From Bradyrhizobium valentinum (GTDB lineage: Bacteria > Pseudomonadota > Alphaproteobacteria > Rhizobiales > Xanthobacteraceae), in NCBI RefSeq assembly GCF_001440405.1, contig NZ_LLXX01000208.1, positions 336-45,832 on the forward strand: a DNA stretch of 45,497 nucleotides, read 5' to 3'. The translations under genes were made by a program, and so were the position numbers. This document shows positions 11,366 to 19,455 of this stretch, in pieces. The notes under the pieces were generated by a model, which made no database searches, was not told the DNA's origin, and saw nothing but the letters and a program-made list of their open reading frames with translations. The stretch's first letter is position 1. Every line of letters begins with the position of its first letter.

Positions 11366-12286
11366 ATGACCACCTCGTTCCCGGAAACGAAAACCGGCCT
11401 ACGCTTCGGCGTGGCCTGCTCACGGGGTTCTTTGGCCGTAATGGCCTGCTTGGCCGCGGTTCTGGCCGCCGGCCTGCCGGTTCGCGCCCAGGACAACCCC
11501 GTTCTCGCCAAGGTTAACGGTGCGGAGATCCGCCAGAGCGACGTGGCGCTCGCGGAAGAGGAACTCGGCCCCAGCCTCGCGCAAATGGACCCGGCGACCA
11601 AGAAGGACAATGTGCTGGCCTTCCTGATTGACCTGAAAATCGTCGCCAAGGCCGCCGAGGACAAGAAGGTCGAGAATTCCGAAGACTTCAAGAAGCGCCT
11701 GGCGTTCACGCGCAGCCGCCTTTTGATGGACAACCTGCTGGCCACCGAGGGCAAAGCCGCGACCACCGACGAGGCCATGAAGAAGGTCTATGAGGAGGCC
11801 GCCAAGCAGATCACCGGCGAAATGGAAGTCCACGCCCGCCATATCCTGGTCGAGACCGAGGACGAGGCCAAGGCGATCGCGGAAGAGCTGAAGAAGGGCG
11901 GCGACTTCGCCGAACTGGCGAAGAAGAAGTCCAAGGACCCCGGCGCCTCCGATGGCGGCGATCTCGGCTTCTTCACCAAGGAACAGATGGTGCCGGAGTT
12001 CTCCGCCGTCGCGTTCACGCTCGAACCCGGCAAGATCTCCGATCCCGTCAAGTCGCAGTTCGGCTGGCACCTCATCAAGGTCGAGGAAAAGCGCGCCCGC
12101 AAGGCGCCCGACTTCGAGCAGGTCAAGGCCCAGATCGAGACCTATGTGACGCGCAAGGCGCAGGCCGAATACGTCGCCAAGCTGCGCGAAGCCGCCAAGG
12201 TCGAGCGCATGGACAAGCCGGCCGAGGCCGCCAAGCCGGATGCCGCCAAGCCCGCGGACTCCAAGATGGCGCCGCCGAAGAAGTAA
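11366..12286 (+). CDS. Periplasmic parvulin-type peptidyl-prolyl cis-trans isomerase
   Basis: Folding catalyst for exported proteins, 306 residues from the ATG at 11366, which has AAGGA seven bases upstream. A hydrophobic signal segment (LAVMACLAAVLAAGLPVRAQ) ends near residue 45. An N-terminal SurA/PrsA-like helical region follows (AKVNGAEIRQSDVALAEEEL), then a PpiC rotamase domain from about residue 150 to 245, with VHARHILVETEDEA, DPGASDGGDLGFF and FGWHLIKVEEKR. The tail is Ala/Lys/Pro-rich. Divergence from secA fits a role in handling Sec-exported proteins. The exact clients are unknown. Confidence 0.93.
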   Translation: MTTSFPETKTGLRFGVACSRGSLAVMACLAAVLAAGLPVRAQDNPVLAKVNGAEIRQSDVALAEEELGPSLAQMDPATKKDNVLAFLIDLKIVAKAAEDKKVENSEDFKKRLAFTRSRLLMDNLLATEGKAATTDEAMKKVYEEAAKQITGEMEVHARHILVETEDEAKAIAEELKKGGDFAELAKKKSKDPGASDGGDLGFFTKEQMVPEFSAVAFTLEPGKISDPVKSQFGWHLIKVEEKRARKAPDFEQVKAQIETYVTRKAQAEYVAKLREAAKVERMDKPAEAAKPDAAKPADSKMAPPKK

Positions 12287-12333
12287 AAAATCGCTGTCAC
12301 TTCTTCGAGACCGATAGTATCTACCATCGTCGT

Positions 12334-12355
12334 GGCCGGGCCGAAGCGCCCGGCC
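12334..12355 (+). terminator. Hairpin after the parvulin gene
   Basis: Perfect 8-base stem GGCCGGGC/GCCCGGCC with a six-base loop, 48 bases after the stop codon and before argJ. There is no strong T-run, so termination would be weak or Rho-assisted. Confidence 0.4.
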
Positions 12356-12448
12356 GTTCCATGTCCGGGGACCGGTTGTCAGGCCCTGAAGACGTCGATG
12401 CCGGCGCAGGTCCGGCGATGGTTGATCTGGCCCGAAGAAGGTGCTCGC

Positions 12449-13690
12449 ATGTCCGCTTCCGTCTCCCCCCTCGCCCCGACCGATGTCCCAGAGATGCCCG
12501 CGATTGCGGGTGTGAAGCTCGCCACCGCCGCGGCCGGCATCCGCTACAAGGGGCGAACCGACGTGCTGCTCGCCGTCATGGACAAGGGCACCACGGTCGC
12601 CGGCGTGTTCACCAAATCGAAATGCCCGTCCGCTCCAGTTGAATGGTGCCGCGCCAAGCTCAGCCGGGGACAAGCCCGCGCGCTGGTGGTGAATTCCGGC
12701 AATGCCAACGCATTCACCGGCAAGACCGGCAAGCAGTCGACGGCGCTGACCGCGCAAACCGCCGCGAAGGCGGTTGGCTGCAGCACCGGCGACGTGTTCC
12801 TCGCCTCCACCGGAGTGATCGGCGAACCGCTCGACGCCACCAAATTCGACGGTGTGCTGGCGACGCTGGCCGAAGCTGCGACGCCCGACCACTGGACGGA
12901 CGCTGCCAAGGCCATCATGACCACCGATACCTTCCCGAAGGTCGCAACCGCCACGGTGAAGCTCGGCAAGGCCAAGGTGACCATCAACGGCATGGCCAAG
13001 GGTGCCGGCATGATCATGCCCGATATGGCGACCATGCTGTCGTTCGTGTTCACCGACGCGCCGCTGTCGTCCGCCGTGCTGCAGTCGCTGCTCAAGAGCG
13101 GCGTCGAGGACACCTTCAACGCCATCACGATCGACAGCGACACCTCGACATCGGATACGCTGCTGGCCTTCGCCACCGGCACAGCCGCAGCCGGCGGTGC
13201 GCCGAAGATCAGCCGCGCCAGCGACCCGCGGCTGAAGGCGTTCGCCAAGGCTTTCCACGGCGTGCTCGCCAACCTTGCCGAACAGGTGGCCCGCGACGGC
13301 GAAGGCGCGCGCAAGCTGGTCGAAGTGATCGTCGAAGGCGCGACCACCAAGAACTCGGCGCGCAAAATCGCGATGTCGATCGCGAATTCGCCGCTGGTGA
13401 AGACGGCGATCGCCGGCGAAGACGCCAATTGGGGACGCGTGGTGATGGCAGTCGGCAAGGCCGGCGAGCCCGCCAACCGCGACAAGCTTTCGATCTCGTT
13501 CAACGGCATTCGCGTCGCAAAAAGCGGCGCGCGCGATCCGTCCTACAACGAGGCTGAGGTTTCCGAGGCGATGAAAAATCCGAAGATCCAGATCAAAGTC
13601 GCGCTTGGCCTCGGCAAGGGCCGCGACCGCGTGCTGACCTGCGACCTCACCAAGGAATATGTCGCAATCAACGGCGACTACCGGTCATGA
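12449..13690 (+). CDS. argJ: Bifunctional glutamate N-acetyltransferase/amino-acid N-acetyltransferase ArgJ
   Basis: Transfers acetyl from N-acetylornithine to glutamate, recycling the acetyl group in arginine synthesis. It may also use acetyl-CoA. 413 residues from ATG 12449; the open frame upstream has no family similarity and AAGAAGG precedes this ATG. The self-cleavage site of the family is visible as KGAGMIMPDMATML, where the bond before Thr is cut to give alpha and beta chains and that Thr becomes the nucleophile. GEDANWGRVVMAVGKAGE and the C-terminal TCDLTKEYVAINGDYRS are typical. mutT follows 15 bases later. Confidence 0.97.
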   Translation: MSASVSPLAPTDVPEMPAIAGVKLATAAAGIRYKGRTDVLLAVMDKGTTVAGVFTKSKCPSAPVEWCRAKLSRGQARALVVNSGNANAFTGKTGKQSTALTAQTAAKAVGCSTGDVFLASTGVIGEPLDATKFDGVLATLAEAATPDHWTDAAKAIMTTDTFPKVATATVKLGKAKVTINGMAKGAGMIMPDMATMLSFVFTDAPLSSAVLQSLLKSGVEDTFNAITIDSDTSTSDTLLAFATGTAAAGGAPKISRASDPRLKAFAKAFHGVLANLAEQVARDGEGARKLVEVIVEGATTKNSARKIAMSIANSPLVKTAIAGEDANWGRVVMAVGKAGEPANRDKLSISFNGIRVAKSGARDPSYNEAEVSEAMKNPKIQIKVALGLGKGRDRVLTCDLTKEYVAINGDYRS

Positions 13691-13705
13691 GCGAGACAGC
13701 GGCGC

Positions 13706-14116
13706 ATGGCTGACATCAAGCTCACTCTCGTGGTCGCCTGCGCCCTGGTCGATGCCGACAAGCGCGTGCTGATCGCGCAGCGCCCGGAAGGCAAGGCGCT
13801 CGCCGGCCTGTGGGAATTTCCCGGCGGCAAGGTCGAGCCCGGCGAACGGCCGGAGCAGACATTGATCCGCGAACTGCATGAAGAGATCGGCATCGACGTC
13901 AGCGAGCCATGCCTGGCGCCGCTGACCTTTGCGAGCCACGCCTATGATAGCTTCCATTTGCTGATGCCGCTCTACATCTGCCGGCGCTGGGAAGGCATGG
14001 TGATCGCCCGCGAGGGCCAGCAACTGGCGTGGGTCCGCGCCAACAAGCTGCGCGACTACCCGATGCCGCCGGCGGACATTCCGCTGATCCCGCATCTGAT
14101 CGATTTGTTGATGTGA
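13706..14116 (+). CDS. mutT: Nudix hydrolase, 8-oxo-dGTP diphosphatase MutT
   Basis: Cleans oxidised dGTP from the nucleotide pool to prevent A:T to C:G transversions. 136 residues with a full Nudix box, GGKVEPGERPEQTLIRELHE followed by EIGI, at about residues 40-63. The N-terminal LVVACALVDADKRVLIAQRP and LAGLWEFPGG are typical of MutT. It follows argJ at 15 bases and is probably co-transcribed. Another Nudix specificity cannot be excluded from sequence alone. Confidence 0.92.
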   Translation: MADIKLTLVVACALVDADKRVLIAQRPEGKALAGLWEFPGGKVEPGERPEQTLIRELHEEIGIDVSEPCLAPLTFASHAYDSFHLLMPLYICRRWEGMVIAREGQQLAWVRANKLRDYPMPPADIPLIPHLIDLLM

Positions 14117-14131
14117 GATTCCGAAAGTCGC

Positions 14132-14220
14132 CGTCATGGCCGGGCTTGTCCCGGCCATCCACGTCTTGATCACCATCCAAAGGAAAGACGTGGATGCCCG
14201 GGACGAGCCCGGGCATGACG
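14132..14220. repeat. Palindromic intergenic repeat, family A copy 1
   Basis: Long inverted repeat with outer arms CGTCATGGCCGGGC and GCCCGGGCATGACG and inner arms CCACGTCTT/AAGACGTGG. The same element, enlarged, is at 35320-35437. It lies 15 bases after the mutT stop and could fold into a terminator-like structure. Such REP-like elements are numerous in Bradyrhizobium genomes. Confidence 0.8.
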
Positions 14221-14630
14221 AAGCGGAGACTTAACTCTTCTTCCCCTTCACACCGCCCCTCCAAACTCGCTTTCGCCGAGCCCGGCCGCAGCGCCTCTTC
14301 CGCGGCACGCAGAGCCCAGACGCAAAAAACGCGAAAACAACCCCATGCAAAGTAGAATGGGGCCGGCTCGCCGCACTCGTGCTGCTTGCGTCCGGGGCAC
14401 GAGAAGAAAAATGGCCCGTCGTCACGGCCCAACCTACGGTGTGGACTCATAACGCGCGGGCGAACTTGGTTGAGGTCAGGTTTGCGCAGCGGTTCTTTGA
14501 CTTGCGGGTCGCGCCACAGACCCAAGGGCTTCGGTTACAGCTCCCATCGAACGATCTCTCCATCGTTCATGGGTGCATCGGCCCGCCGTCCGCGCTTTAG
14601 AACCGCCCCCAGCGATTTGCGTCATCCCGT
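14221..14630. other. Non-coding region with decayed repeated sequence
   Basis: No convincing gene was found. A 25-base block near 14270-14294 (core GCTTTCGCCGA, then CCCGGCCGCA) recurs with two mismatches near 18571-18596, where it is read as protein at the end of a methyltransferase gene. Open frames here translate to strings that look repeat-derived, not like real proteins. Confidence 0.5.
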
Positions 14631-14634
14631 GTTG

Positions 14635-14772
14635 ACTGCGGCTTCAGTTCGTTATCGCAGGTTGCCGAGCCAGAGTGCGGCTAGCGTCGCGCGGGCATGC
14701 ATAAACGACAACGAACCACCTTTCTAGGTAGTTTTCAGACGCATCACGCGGCGCGATATTCAGCACCGCTGC
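14635..14772 (-). pseudogene. Deletion relic of a second copy of the LuxR-type regulator locus
   Basis: 14635-14694 matches 16178-16237 (end of the regulator gene and bases after it), and 14689-14772 matches 17026-17109 (upstream of the regulator), both with few mismatches. The two parts meet at GCGCGG, which is present at both parental breakpoints (16232-16237 and 17026-17031). The relic therefore lacks 794 bases, essentially the whole coding sequence, and looks like a duplicated locus that suffered a microhomology deletion. Nothing is encoded. The rest, to about 14960, shows no recognisable feature. Confidence 0.8.
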
Positions 14773-14963
14773 TCCGGTTGCAAAAGCGGGAGCATCGACG
14801 TCCCCGAGAGACATCGAGAGATCAAAGATCTCCCGGTGGAGAATTTTTACGACATGACCTTCGTATTTCCAGTGCGATTGATCGCACGATCTAGCGCCTC
14901 CGAGACGCGGGTGTTGCCTTTCTTCTCAATACTCACACCCGGAGCGGCAATCGATATTGAGCG

Positions 14964-15356
14964 GTGAATATCCAAGCGCCTTCTTTTTCAAAACAATCAT
15001 CGCGGACCAAACTGCCTCAGGAGCTTTTCTTGCAAATTTACAGAAATAAACTTGGTCACGCCGACCATGCCATTGCGCGGCTGCCTTTGACATGGTGGGA
15101 GCGCGCCTGCTTCCGGTCAAAGCTGCGCGAGGATATCAGGGACAGATCTGATTTTCTACGCGATGTCGGCATCGACGTGCTTGAAGCGCATGCTGAAGCG
15201 TGCCGCTTTTTCTGGCAACCGATCACGCTGAAGCGCCTGCCAATCCTGGATTATGCCCCTGCAACTGCCGCCATCGCGCGGTCAGCCGTCGAGGCCGTCG
15301 GTTCCAGATATTGTGCTGACAACGCATTAAATCATCAATCTGCCGTGGTGTCCTGA
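14964..15356 (+). CDS. Small DUF1127-like protein
   Basis: 130 residues from a GTG at 14964, with no good ribosome site. The middle, LTWWERACFRSKLREDIRD followed by LRDVGIDVLEAHAEACRFFW, follows the DUF1127 pattern (Trp, basic run, D-I/V-G, E, F-W), though DUF1127 proteins are normally much shorter. Some related proteins affect RNA turnover and phosphate or carbon metabolism in alphaproteobacteria; no function can be assigned here. First of three tightly packed small genes: the next begins 2 bases after its stop. Confidence 0.6.
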   Translation: MNIQAPSFSKQSSRTKLPQELFLQIYRNKLGHADHAIARLPLTWWERACFRSKLREDIRDRSDFLRDVGIDVLEAHAEACRFFWQPITLKRLPILDYAPATAAIARSAVEAVGSRYCADNALNHQSAVVS

Positions 15357-15358
15357 TA

Positions 15359-15634
15359 ATGAAAAACACTTCGCACCCTTCGGCCGTACCGCCGCCTCTC
15401 GCTCCGTTTCACGTCGAAAAGGAAAGGCAAAGCTTCTTCGCTTTTATCATGTCGGCGCTGCACAGCTCACGGCGCCTTCAGGCAGGTCGAATCCTGCGTC
15501 AATACGAACACTTGATCGCGCCTTCCGAGCAATCCGCTCCGCGCCAATCTAGCCAGGATTCCGAAACTCGGGAAATGCTCGTCAGCAGCCGGCCGCGCTG
15601 CGGTCTTGCTGCAGGAGGTCGTTTCCTTGGATAG
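15359..15634 (+). CDS. Small hypothetical protein
   Basis: 91 residues, basic, with a short amphipathic stretch SFFAFIMSALHSSRRLQAGR in the middle and a polar, probably disordered tail. Not recognised as a characterised family; the RRLQAGRILRQYEHLI stretch recalls short conserved Bradyrhizobium proteins. It starts 2 bases after the DUF1127-like gene and its last 8 bases overlap the next gene, so expression by translational coupling is likely. Its existence rests on position and spacing more than on similarity. Confidence 0.5.
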   Translation: MKNTSHPSAVPPPLAPFHVEKERQSFFAFIMSALHSSRRLQAGRILRQYEHLIAPSEQSAPRQSSQDSETREMLVSSRPRCGLAAGGRFLG

Positions 15635-16046
15635 CCTGATCGCAATCTACATCGCATGGATCGTTGCCCAGACCGGTTTGTCGGCTCCCGATCATCCGCC
15701 GATCCACTTCGTGACACCGGCGGAAATGGCAATGCGACACGGCTCGCCGGAAAATAGCGGGCTGGAGTTGCAGGCGCTCTACAATCGCGACGAGGGGTCA
15801 ATTTACCTGCCTCAGGGCTGGCGACCCGATGATCTGCGACAGAAAAGCACTCTGGTGCATGAACTGGTGCACCACGTGCAGAGATCAAACAACATCGTCC
15901 TCCCCTGTATTGCTGCTTACGAACGCCAAGCATACGAATTGCAGATCAAATGGCTGCGGGAAGAAGGGGTGACCGATCCGTACGAACTTATCAAAACCAA
16001 CGAGCTGGGCATCTACATGGTTAGCGTATGCCGTGACGGGTCATAA
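15627..16046 (+). CDS. HExxH zincin-like protein (DUF6647-like)
   Basis: 139 residues from a TTG at 15627, chosen because AGGAGG lies exactly 8 bases upstream; another TTG at 15606 lacks this. A hydrophobic N-terminus (LIAIYIAWIVAQTGL) may be a signal or anchor. LVHELVHHVQ is an HExxH zinc site, and a following YERQAYELQ offers a glutamate as third ligand, the layout of small gluzincin-like proteins. Two cysteines (LPCIAAY and SVCRDGS) may pair in the periplasm. Peptidase activity is an inference. Last gene of the small cluster, overlapping its predecessor. Confidence 0.7.
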   Translation: MDSLIAIYIAWIVAQTGLSAPDHPPIHFVTPAEMAMRHGSPENSGLELQALYNRDEGSIYLPQGWRPDDLRQKSTLVHELVHHVQRSNNIVLPCIAAYERQAYELQIKWLREEGVTDPYELIKTNELGIYMVSVCRDGS

Positions 16047-16194
16047 ATGCCGAATGGGCCAAGGGACCTGGCTCAATCACTTCGCCTCGTAGTCCGATGC
16101 TATCGATTATCTAGCTAGCCGCGGCCACGGATCTCAGCCCTAAAGACGGTCCAAAAACTGAGGGTGTCTATAGCAGCACTGCGGGCTCAATGCG

Positions 16195-16992
16195 TTATCG
16201 CAGCTTGCCGAGCCAGAGTGCGGCTAGCGTCGCGCGGTTGCGCACGCCGAACTTGGCGTAGATCGACTTGACGTGGAAGTGCGTGGTGTTCGGACTTTGG
16301 TCAAACTTCTGCGCAATCTCCTTTTCCGCGTGCCCGTCGAGCAGTGCGAGCAATACCCTGCGCTCAGCTGGTGTCAGGGCCGCGTCGGCGATGAGCAGGC
16401 CGTGGCTGAGCAGTTGTCGACGGTGAAACCATCTCAACCCCCGCATCGTGAAGCCCAGGCGCTGGCCGTCGTGCGCCGAGAAGCGAGGTGCCTGTGCATC
16501 GCGAAATACGAACAGGTGGATCCTCACGTCGTCATTGAGCGCAACGCGCACTGAAATGCTGTCGGCGAATCCGACGTCCAAATAGTGCCGACGATAATGC
16601 TCGCCCTCGAACCATTCCGGCGGCAGCGCTTCGAACAGCCGGCGGACACGGAACGGCTCATCTCCCGACACGGAAAGAATCTGAGACAGGTCGACGTTGT
16701 TGGACCAGAGCGTATCGTACTGCTTCTGCACAGATGCCGCCACGGCCGGTATCGGGTCCAGCACCCGGACAAGGCGCGGACGCCAGCCAAGCAAGGGATC
16801 GGTCCGCTTCGGCGAAGGCAATCGCACGACCGCACCCCATAGCACATTGCGTGCCGACAACATGGTACGCAGTGCGGACAGCAGGTGTGTCAGCGCGGCG
16901 TCGCCGTCGGCGACCGAGAAGTCGGCCAGCCGATCCCAGAGTGCATAGACATCTTGGTTTTGCGGATCGATGGGATCCGTGGAGAGGTGCAT
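16195..16992 (-). CDS. LuxR-type helix-turn-helix transcriptional regulator
   Basis: 265 residues from ATG 16992-16990; a longer open frame to 17130 runs into a block duplicated at 14695-14772 and is not used. The C-terminus is a LuxR/GerE DNA-binding domain: LTPAERRVLLALLDGHAEKE, IAQKFDQSPNTTHFHVKSIY, AKFGVRNRATLAALWLG. The N-terminal 190 residues are not a recognised autoinducer or receiver domain; they have no obvious Asp-phosphorylation site, and no luxI gene is near. It is convergent with the HExxH gene. A decayed, internally deleted copy of the locus lies at 14635-14772. The target is unknown. Confidence 0.8.
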   Translation of the reverse strand: MHLSTDPIDPQNQDVYALWDRLADFSVADGDAALTHLLSALRTMLSARNVLWGAVVRLPSPKRTDPLLGWRPRLVRVLDPIPAVAASVQKQYDTLWSNNVDLSQILSVSGDEPFRVRRLFEALPPEWFEGEHYRRHYLDVGFADSISVRVALNDDVRIHLFVFRDAQAPRFSAHDGQRLGFTMRGLRWFHRRQLLSHGLLIADAALTPAERRVLLALLDGHAEKEIAQKFDQSPNTTHFHVKSIYAKFGVRNRATLAALWLGKLR

Positions 16993-17031
16993 GTCATTCC
17001 CAAAGCGTGTGCAGGTCGCCGGCCTGCGCGG

Positions 17032-17109
17032 GCATGCATAAACGACAACGAACCACCTTTCTAGGTCGTTTTCAGACCCATCACGTGGCGCGATATTCAG
17101 CACGGGTGC
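17032..17109. repeat. Upstream block of the LuxR-type gene, duplicated at 14695-14772
   Basis: 78 bases matching the relic with about five mismatches, including the run CGACAACGAACCACCTTTCT. It lies 40 bases upstream of the regulator start and may include its promoter. Conservation of this block in the relic fixes the right-hand limit of the deletion. Confidence 0.75.
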
Positions 17110-17236
17110 TGGGAAGACGGGTCCTCCCACCGTGACGACATTGGGAGATCAACGATGCGCACAACAAGGGGCGCGCGCGGGCTTGAGAGGCCCGGCGACG
17201 GCCGGACGGAGAGGCGAGGGCGTCCCAGCTTTTTCG

Positions 17237-17381
17237 CTGTCAACGAGGCGGCGAACTTGTCGTAGCGTGTCGCGACCCGACGACATTGCTTGATCCGATT
17301 GAAGAACAGTTCGACTCTGTTAGGAACGCGGTAGAGATAAGGGGCTGCAGCAGATTGCTCACGCGGCTTGTTGGGCAGCAC
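17237..17381 (-). pseudogene. IS5-type transposase C-terminal fragment
   Basis: The frame reads VELFFNRIKQCRRVATRYDK, which matches the conserved C-terminal DDE-region motif of IS5-family transposases (usually VERFFNRIKQFRRVATRYDK), then loses similarity. No N-terminal domain, terminal inverted repeats or target duplication are visible. It is a remnant of a once larger element, and it sits beside the duplicated regulator locus. The remaining bases to 17678 show no gene. Confidence 0.75.
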
Positions 17382-17678
17382 CGGCTATGGCAACCCATTC
17401 ACAATCGGCGAGTTCATAGCGCATGATCAGAGCTCCCATTTCGGAGTTTGGGTCACAGGCGTCCGGCCAAAACGCAACGCGTCTGGTCCTGGCTCGGCTT
17501 CGGCGCTTTCGGGGTAAAGCCGACATCGACTAGTCCACACGCGCCGGCGAATCTGTCGAAAATGACCCAAAGCGGACTTCGCCCCGATCATTCAAAGTTG
17601 AGCATTTCACGCCATGAAAGGTTGATGTATTAGGCTTACGCAACCGGGCGCGTGACCCCTGACATTTCGGTGTAGGCA

Positions 17679-18362
17679 ATGAGTTTGCAGATCAACCTTG
17701 GGGAGCGCGGGACCTTAATCATTGGGGAACCGTACACCTCAATTATGATTGTCTGCGCGCTTGGCGTTGCAGTTCTATGGATACTGATCTTCGCCCGAGT
17801 GCAGCGGACGAAAGTTCGTCTATTGCTGATGACTCTTGTGCTGATCACTCTGCCGATCTTGGCGCTCTGTATTCCTGCATCCTGGTACGTCGTCAGATCG
17901 ATGCTTGTCCCCGCCGAAACTGCGGAGGTCGCGCTTCCTAATTTGGAAACCACTATTGGACTTGAGTTTTATGGCTTGGACTGGAGCAACGACTCGGGGC
18001 GCTATCTCGTCGTAAGAAATGCTGCCGGTGTGATCCGACAAGGCATGTCCGCCTTTGACTGGGCGCACTGGCCCAGAACGAGCATCTATCTCATCGGTGA
18101 CGGACGGGTCGCCGTATTGGGGCCAACCTATGATGACTACGTCGTTGACCCAAAAGGGCGCACCATCGATGGCCTTTGGCACGGAACACGTTCCGATACC
18201 TGGACCTATTTCGGAGCGTTCGATTTCAAGAACAGGAAGTTAGTGTTCATTCCTGCATCAGAGCAGCGCGAATGCACGGCGACACGGGGCATAACAGATC
18301 CATCGGCCACTCGGCCCCAAGGGCGCAATGATCGGTGCAATCAGGAGGCACTCAAAAACTAA
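17679..18362 (+). CDS. Hypothetical membrane-anchored protein
   Basis: 227 residues, not recognised. Two N-terminal hydrophobic helices, at about residues 22-40 (SIMIVCALGVAVLWILIF) and 47-72 (LLLMTLVLITLPILALCIPA), are followed by a soluble domain of about 150 residues with Trp/Tyr-rich segments (FYGLDWSNDSGRYLVV, FDWAHWPRTSIYLIGDG). The tail, after FIPASEQREC, is polar. Base and codon use is visibly more AT-rich than the surrounding genes (TTG, ATT, AAT, CTT codons). With the nearby transposase scrap, this suggests acquisition by transfer. No operon partner. Confidence 0.6.
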   Translation: MSLQINLGERGTLIIGEPYTSIMIVCALGVAVLWILIFARVQRTKVRLLLMTLVLITLPILALCIPASWYVVRSMLVPAETAEVALPNLETTIGLEFYGLDWSNDSGRYLVVRNAAGVIRQGMSAFDWAHWPRTSIYLIGDGRVAVLGPTYDDYVVDPKGRTIDGLWHGTRSDTWTYFGAFDFKNRKLVFIPASEQRECTATRGITDPSATRPQGRNDRCNQEALKN

Positions 18363-18531
18363 GTGTGCTTGCAAGAGCAGAGCCCTATTTCCGCTTCTGG
18401 CCCTTCGCGACATATTGCGCCGCGGCGCGAGCCTGGTCGCAAACTGGGCAAAGCGGACATAGTCTTCGTCGCGTCGCGCCGACGGGTTATGGGTACACGG
18501 CCCAACCTAATCTCATCCCGCTTTGGGTTGT

Positions 18532-19377
18532 CTATTTGGGAGCAGTTTTCTTCACGGCCGCTTCCAGGCTTGCTTTCGCCGATCCCGGCCGCAACGGCTT
18601 TTGCTGGCTTTCATGCGGCGCCCAGCCGGACAGCCAGATCACATCGAAGGTCGCGCGGATGCGGCCGTCGGAATCGGAAAAGCGTTCGCCGTAAATCTGC
18701 GCCATCCGCAACATGGTGGTACGGCGGGTCGGCGTGCGCCGCCGCTCGATCAAAACATTGCTCGCGCCCATCCGCCTGAGATCGGCCATCAGCGCGAACG
18801 CGCTGTCGTAGCGCGCCACGACGCGGTCGACGTCGGTGACCGGCAGCGCAAAGCCGGCGCGCTGCAGCAGCGCGCCAATATCGCGCAAGTCCGCAAACGG
18901 CGCGACCCGCGGCGACACCCCGCCCTCGCATTCGGCCTCCGCTGCGGCAAAGGATTGCCGGAGCTCGGTCAGCGTATCGCCGCCGAGCATTGCCGCGAGC
19001 AACAAGCCATCGGGCTTCAACGCGCGGCGGATCTGCGCCAGCACGCCCGGCAAATCATTGACGAACTGGAATGCGAGCGCGGAAACGGCAAGATCGAGGG
19101 ATTCCGGTTGCAGCGGAAGGATTTCCGACTGACCCCATTCAATTCGCGCGATCGACTGGAAACGATCGGCCGGCGGCTTTTGCAGCAATTCGCCTGGCGT
19201 CCAGATTTCGGCTACGTCGGCAAACCTCCGCGTCACCGCCTGCAGTCGTTCTTCGAAATCCTCCCTGATACGATCGAGCAAAAACGTCACCGGCCCGCCC
19301 CGCCGCGCGCGATCAAGTCGCGCGCGCAGCAGCGCACGGTCGAACAGGATGGGCGCAGCGGTCGGGTTCGAAGCCAT
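18532..19377 (-). CDS. SAM-dependent methyltransferase-fold protein, NDUFAF5/BioC-like
   Basis: 281 residues. N-terminal FDRALLRARLDRAR resembles the F-D-R motif that begins NDUFAF5-type proteins. A class I methyltransferase core follows, with LDLAVSALAFQFVNDLPGVL and IRRALKPDGLLLAAMLGGDT. Mitochondrial NDUFAF5 hydroxylates an arginine of complex I; the bacterial role is not established here, and a BioC-like role is possible. The last 20 or so residues (LRPGSAKASLE region) come from a repeated DNA block also seen at 14270-14294, so the original C-terminus probably ended earlier. Divergent from comF by 78 bases. Confidence 0.82.
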   Translation of the reverse strand: MASNPTAAPILFDRALLRARLDRARRGGPVTFLLDRIREDFEERLQAVTRRFADVAEIWTPGELLQKPPADRFQSIARIEWGQSEILPLQPESLDLAVSALAFQFVNDLPGVLAQIRRALKPDGLLLAAMLGGDTLTELRQSFAAAEAECEGGVSPRVAPFADLRDIGALLQRAGFALPVTDVDRVVARYDSAFALMADLRRMGASNVLIERRRTPTRRTTMLRMAQIYGERFSDSDGRIRATFDVIWLSGWAPHESQQKPLRPGSAKASLEAAVKKTAPK

Positions 19378-19455
19378 GCGCGGTTGGTACGCTGGCCGCC
19401 CATATCTGGCAATGCCGCGCTTGAGCTGTACGCGGCACGGCGCTAGCCTCGTGCC

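Noticed and set aside
11420..13258. 612-codon open frame antisense to the parvulin and argJ genes
   Set aside because: It spans two well-supported genes and their gap on the other strand; the Gly/Arg/His-rich translation has no family features.
13899..14525. 208-codon open frame across the mutT end and following gap
   Set aside because: Its translation includes strings from family A repeats (PGLVPGIHV and DGRDKPGHD) and reads mutT backwards.
17237..17381. Intact insertion sequence
   Set aside because: Only a short C-terminal motif remains; no terminal repeats, target duplication or full transposase frame.
18523..19446. 307-codon open frame opposite the NDUFAF5-like methyltransferase
   Set aside because: The methyltransferase strand has recognisable motifs; this one has none.
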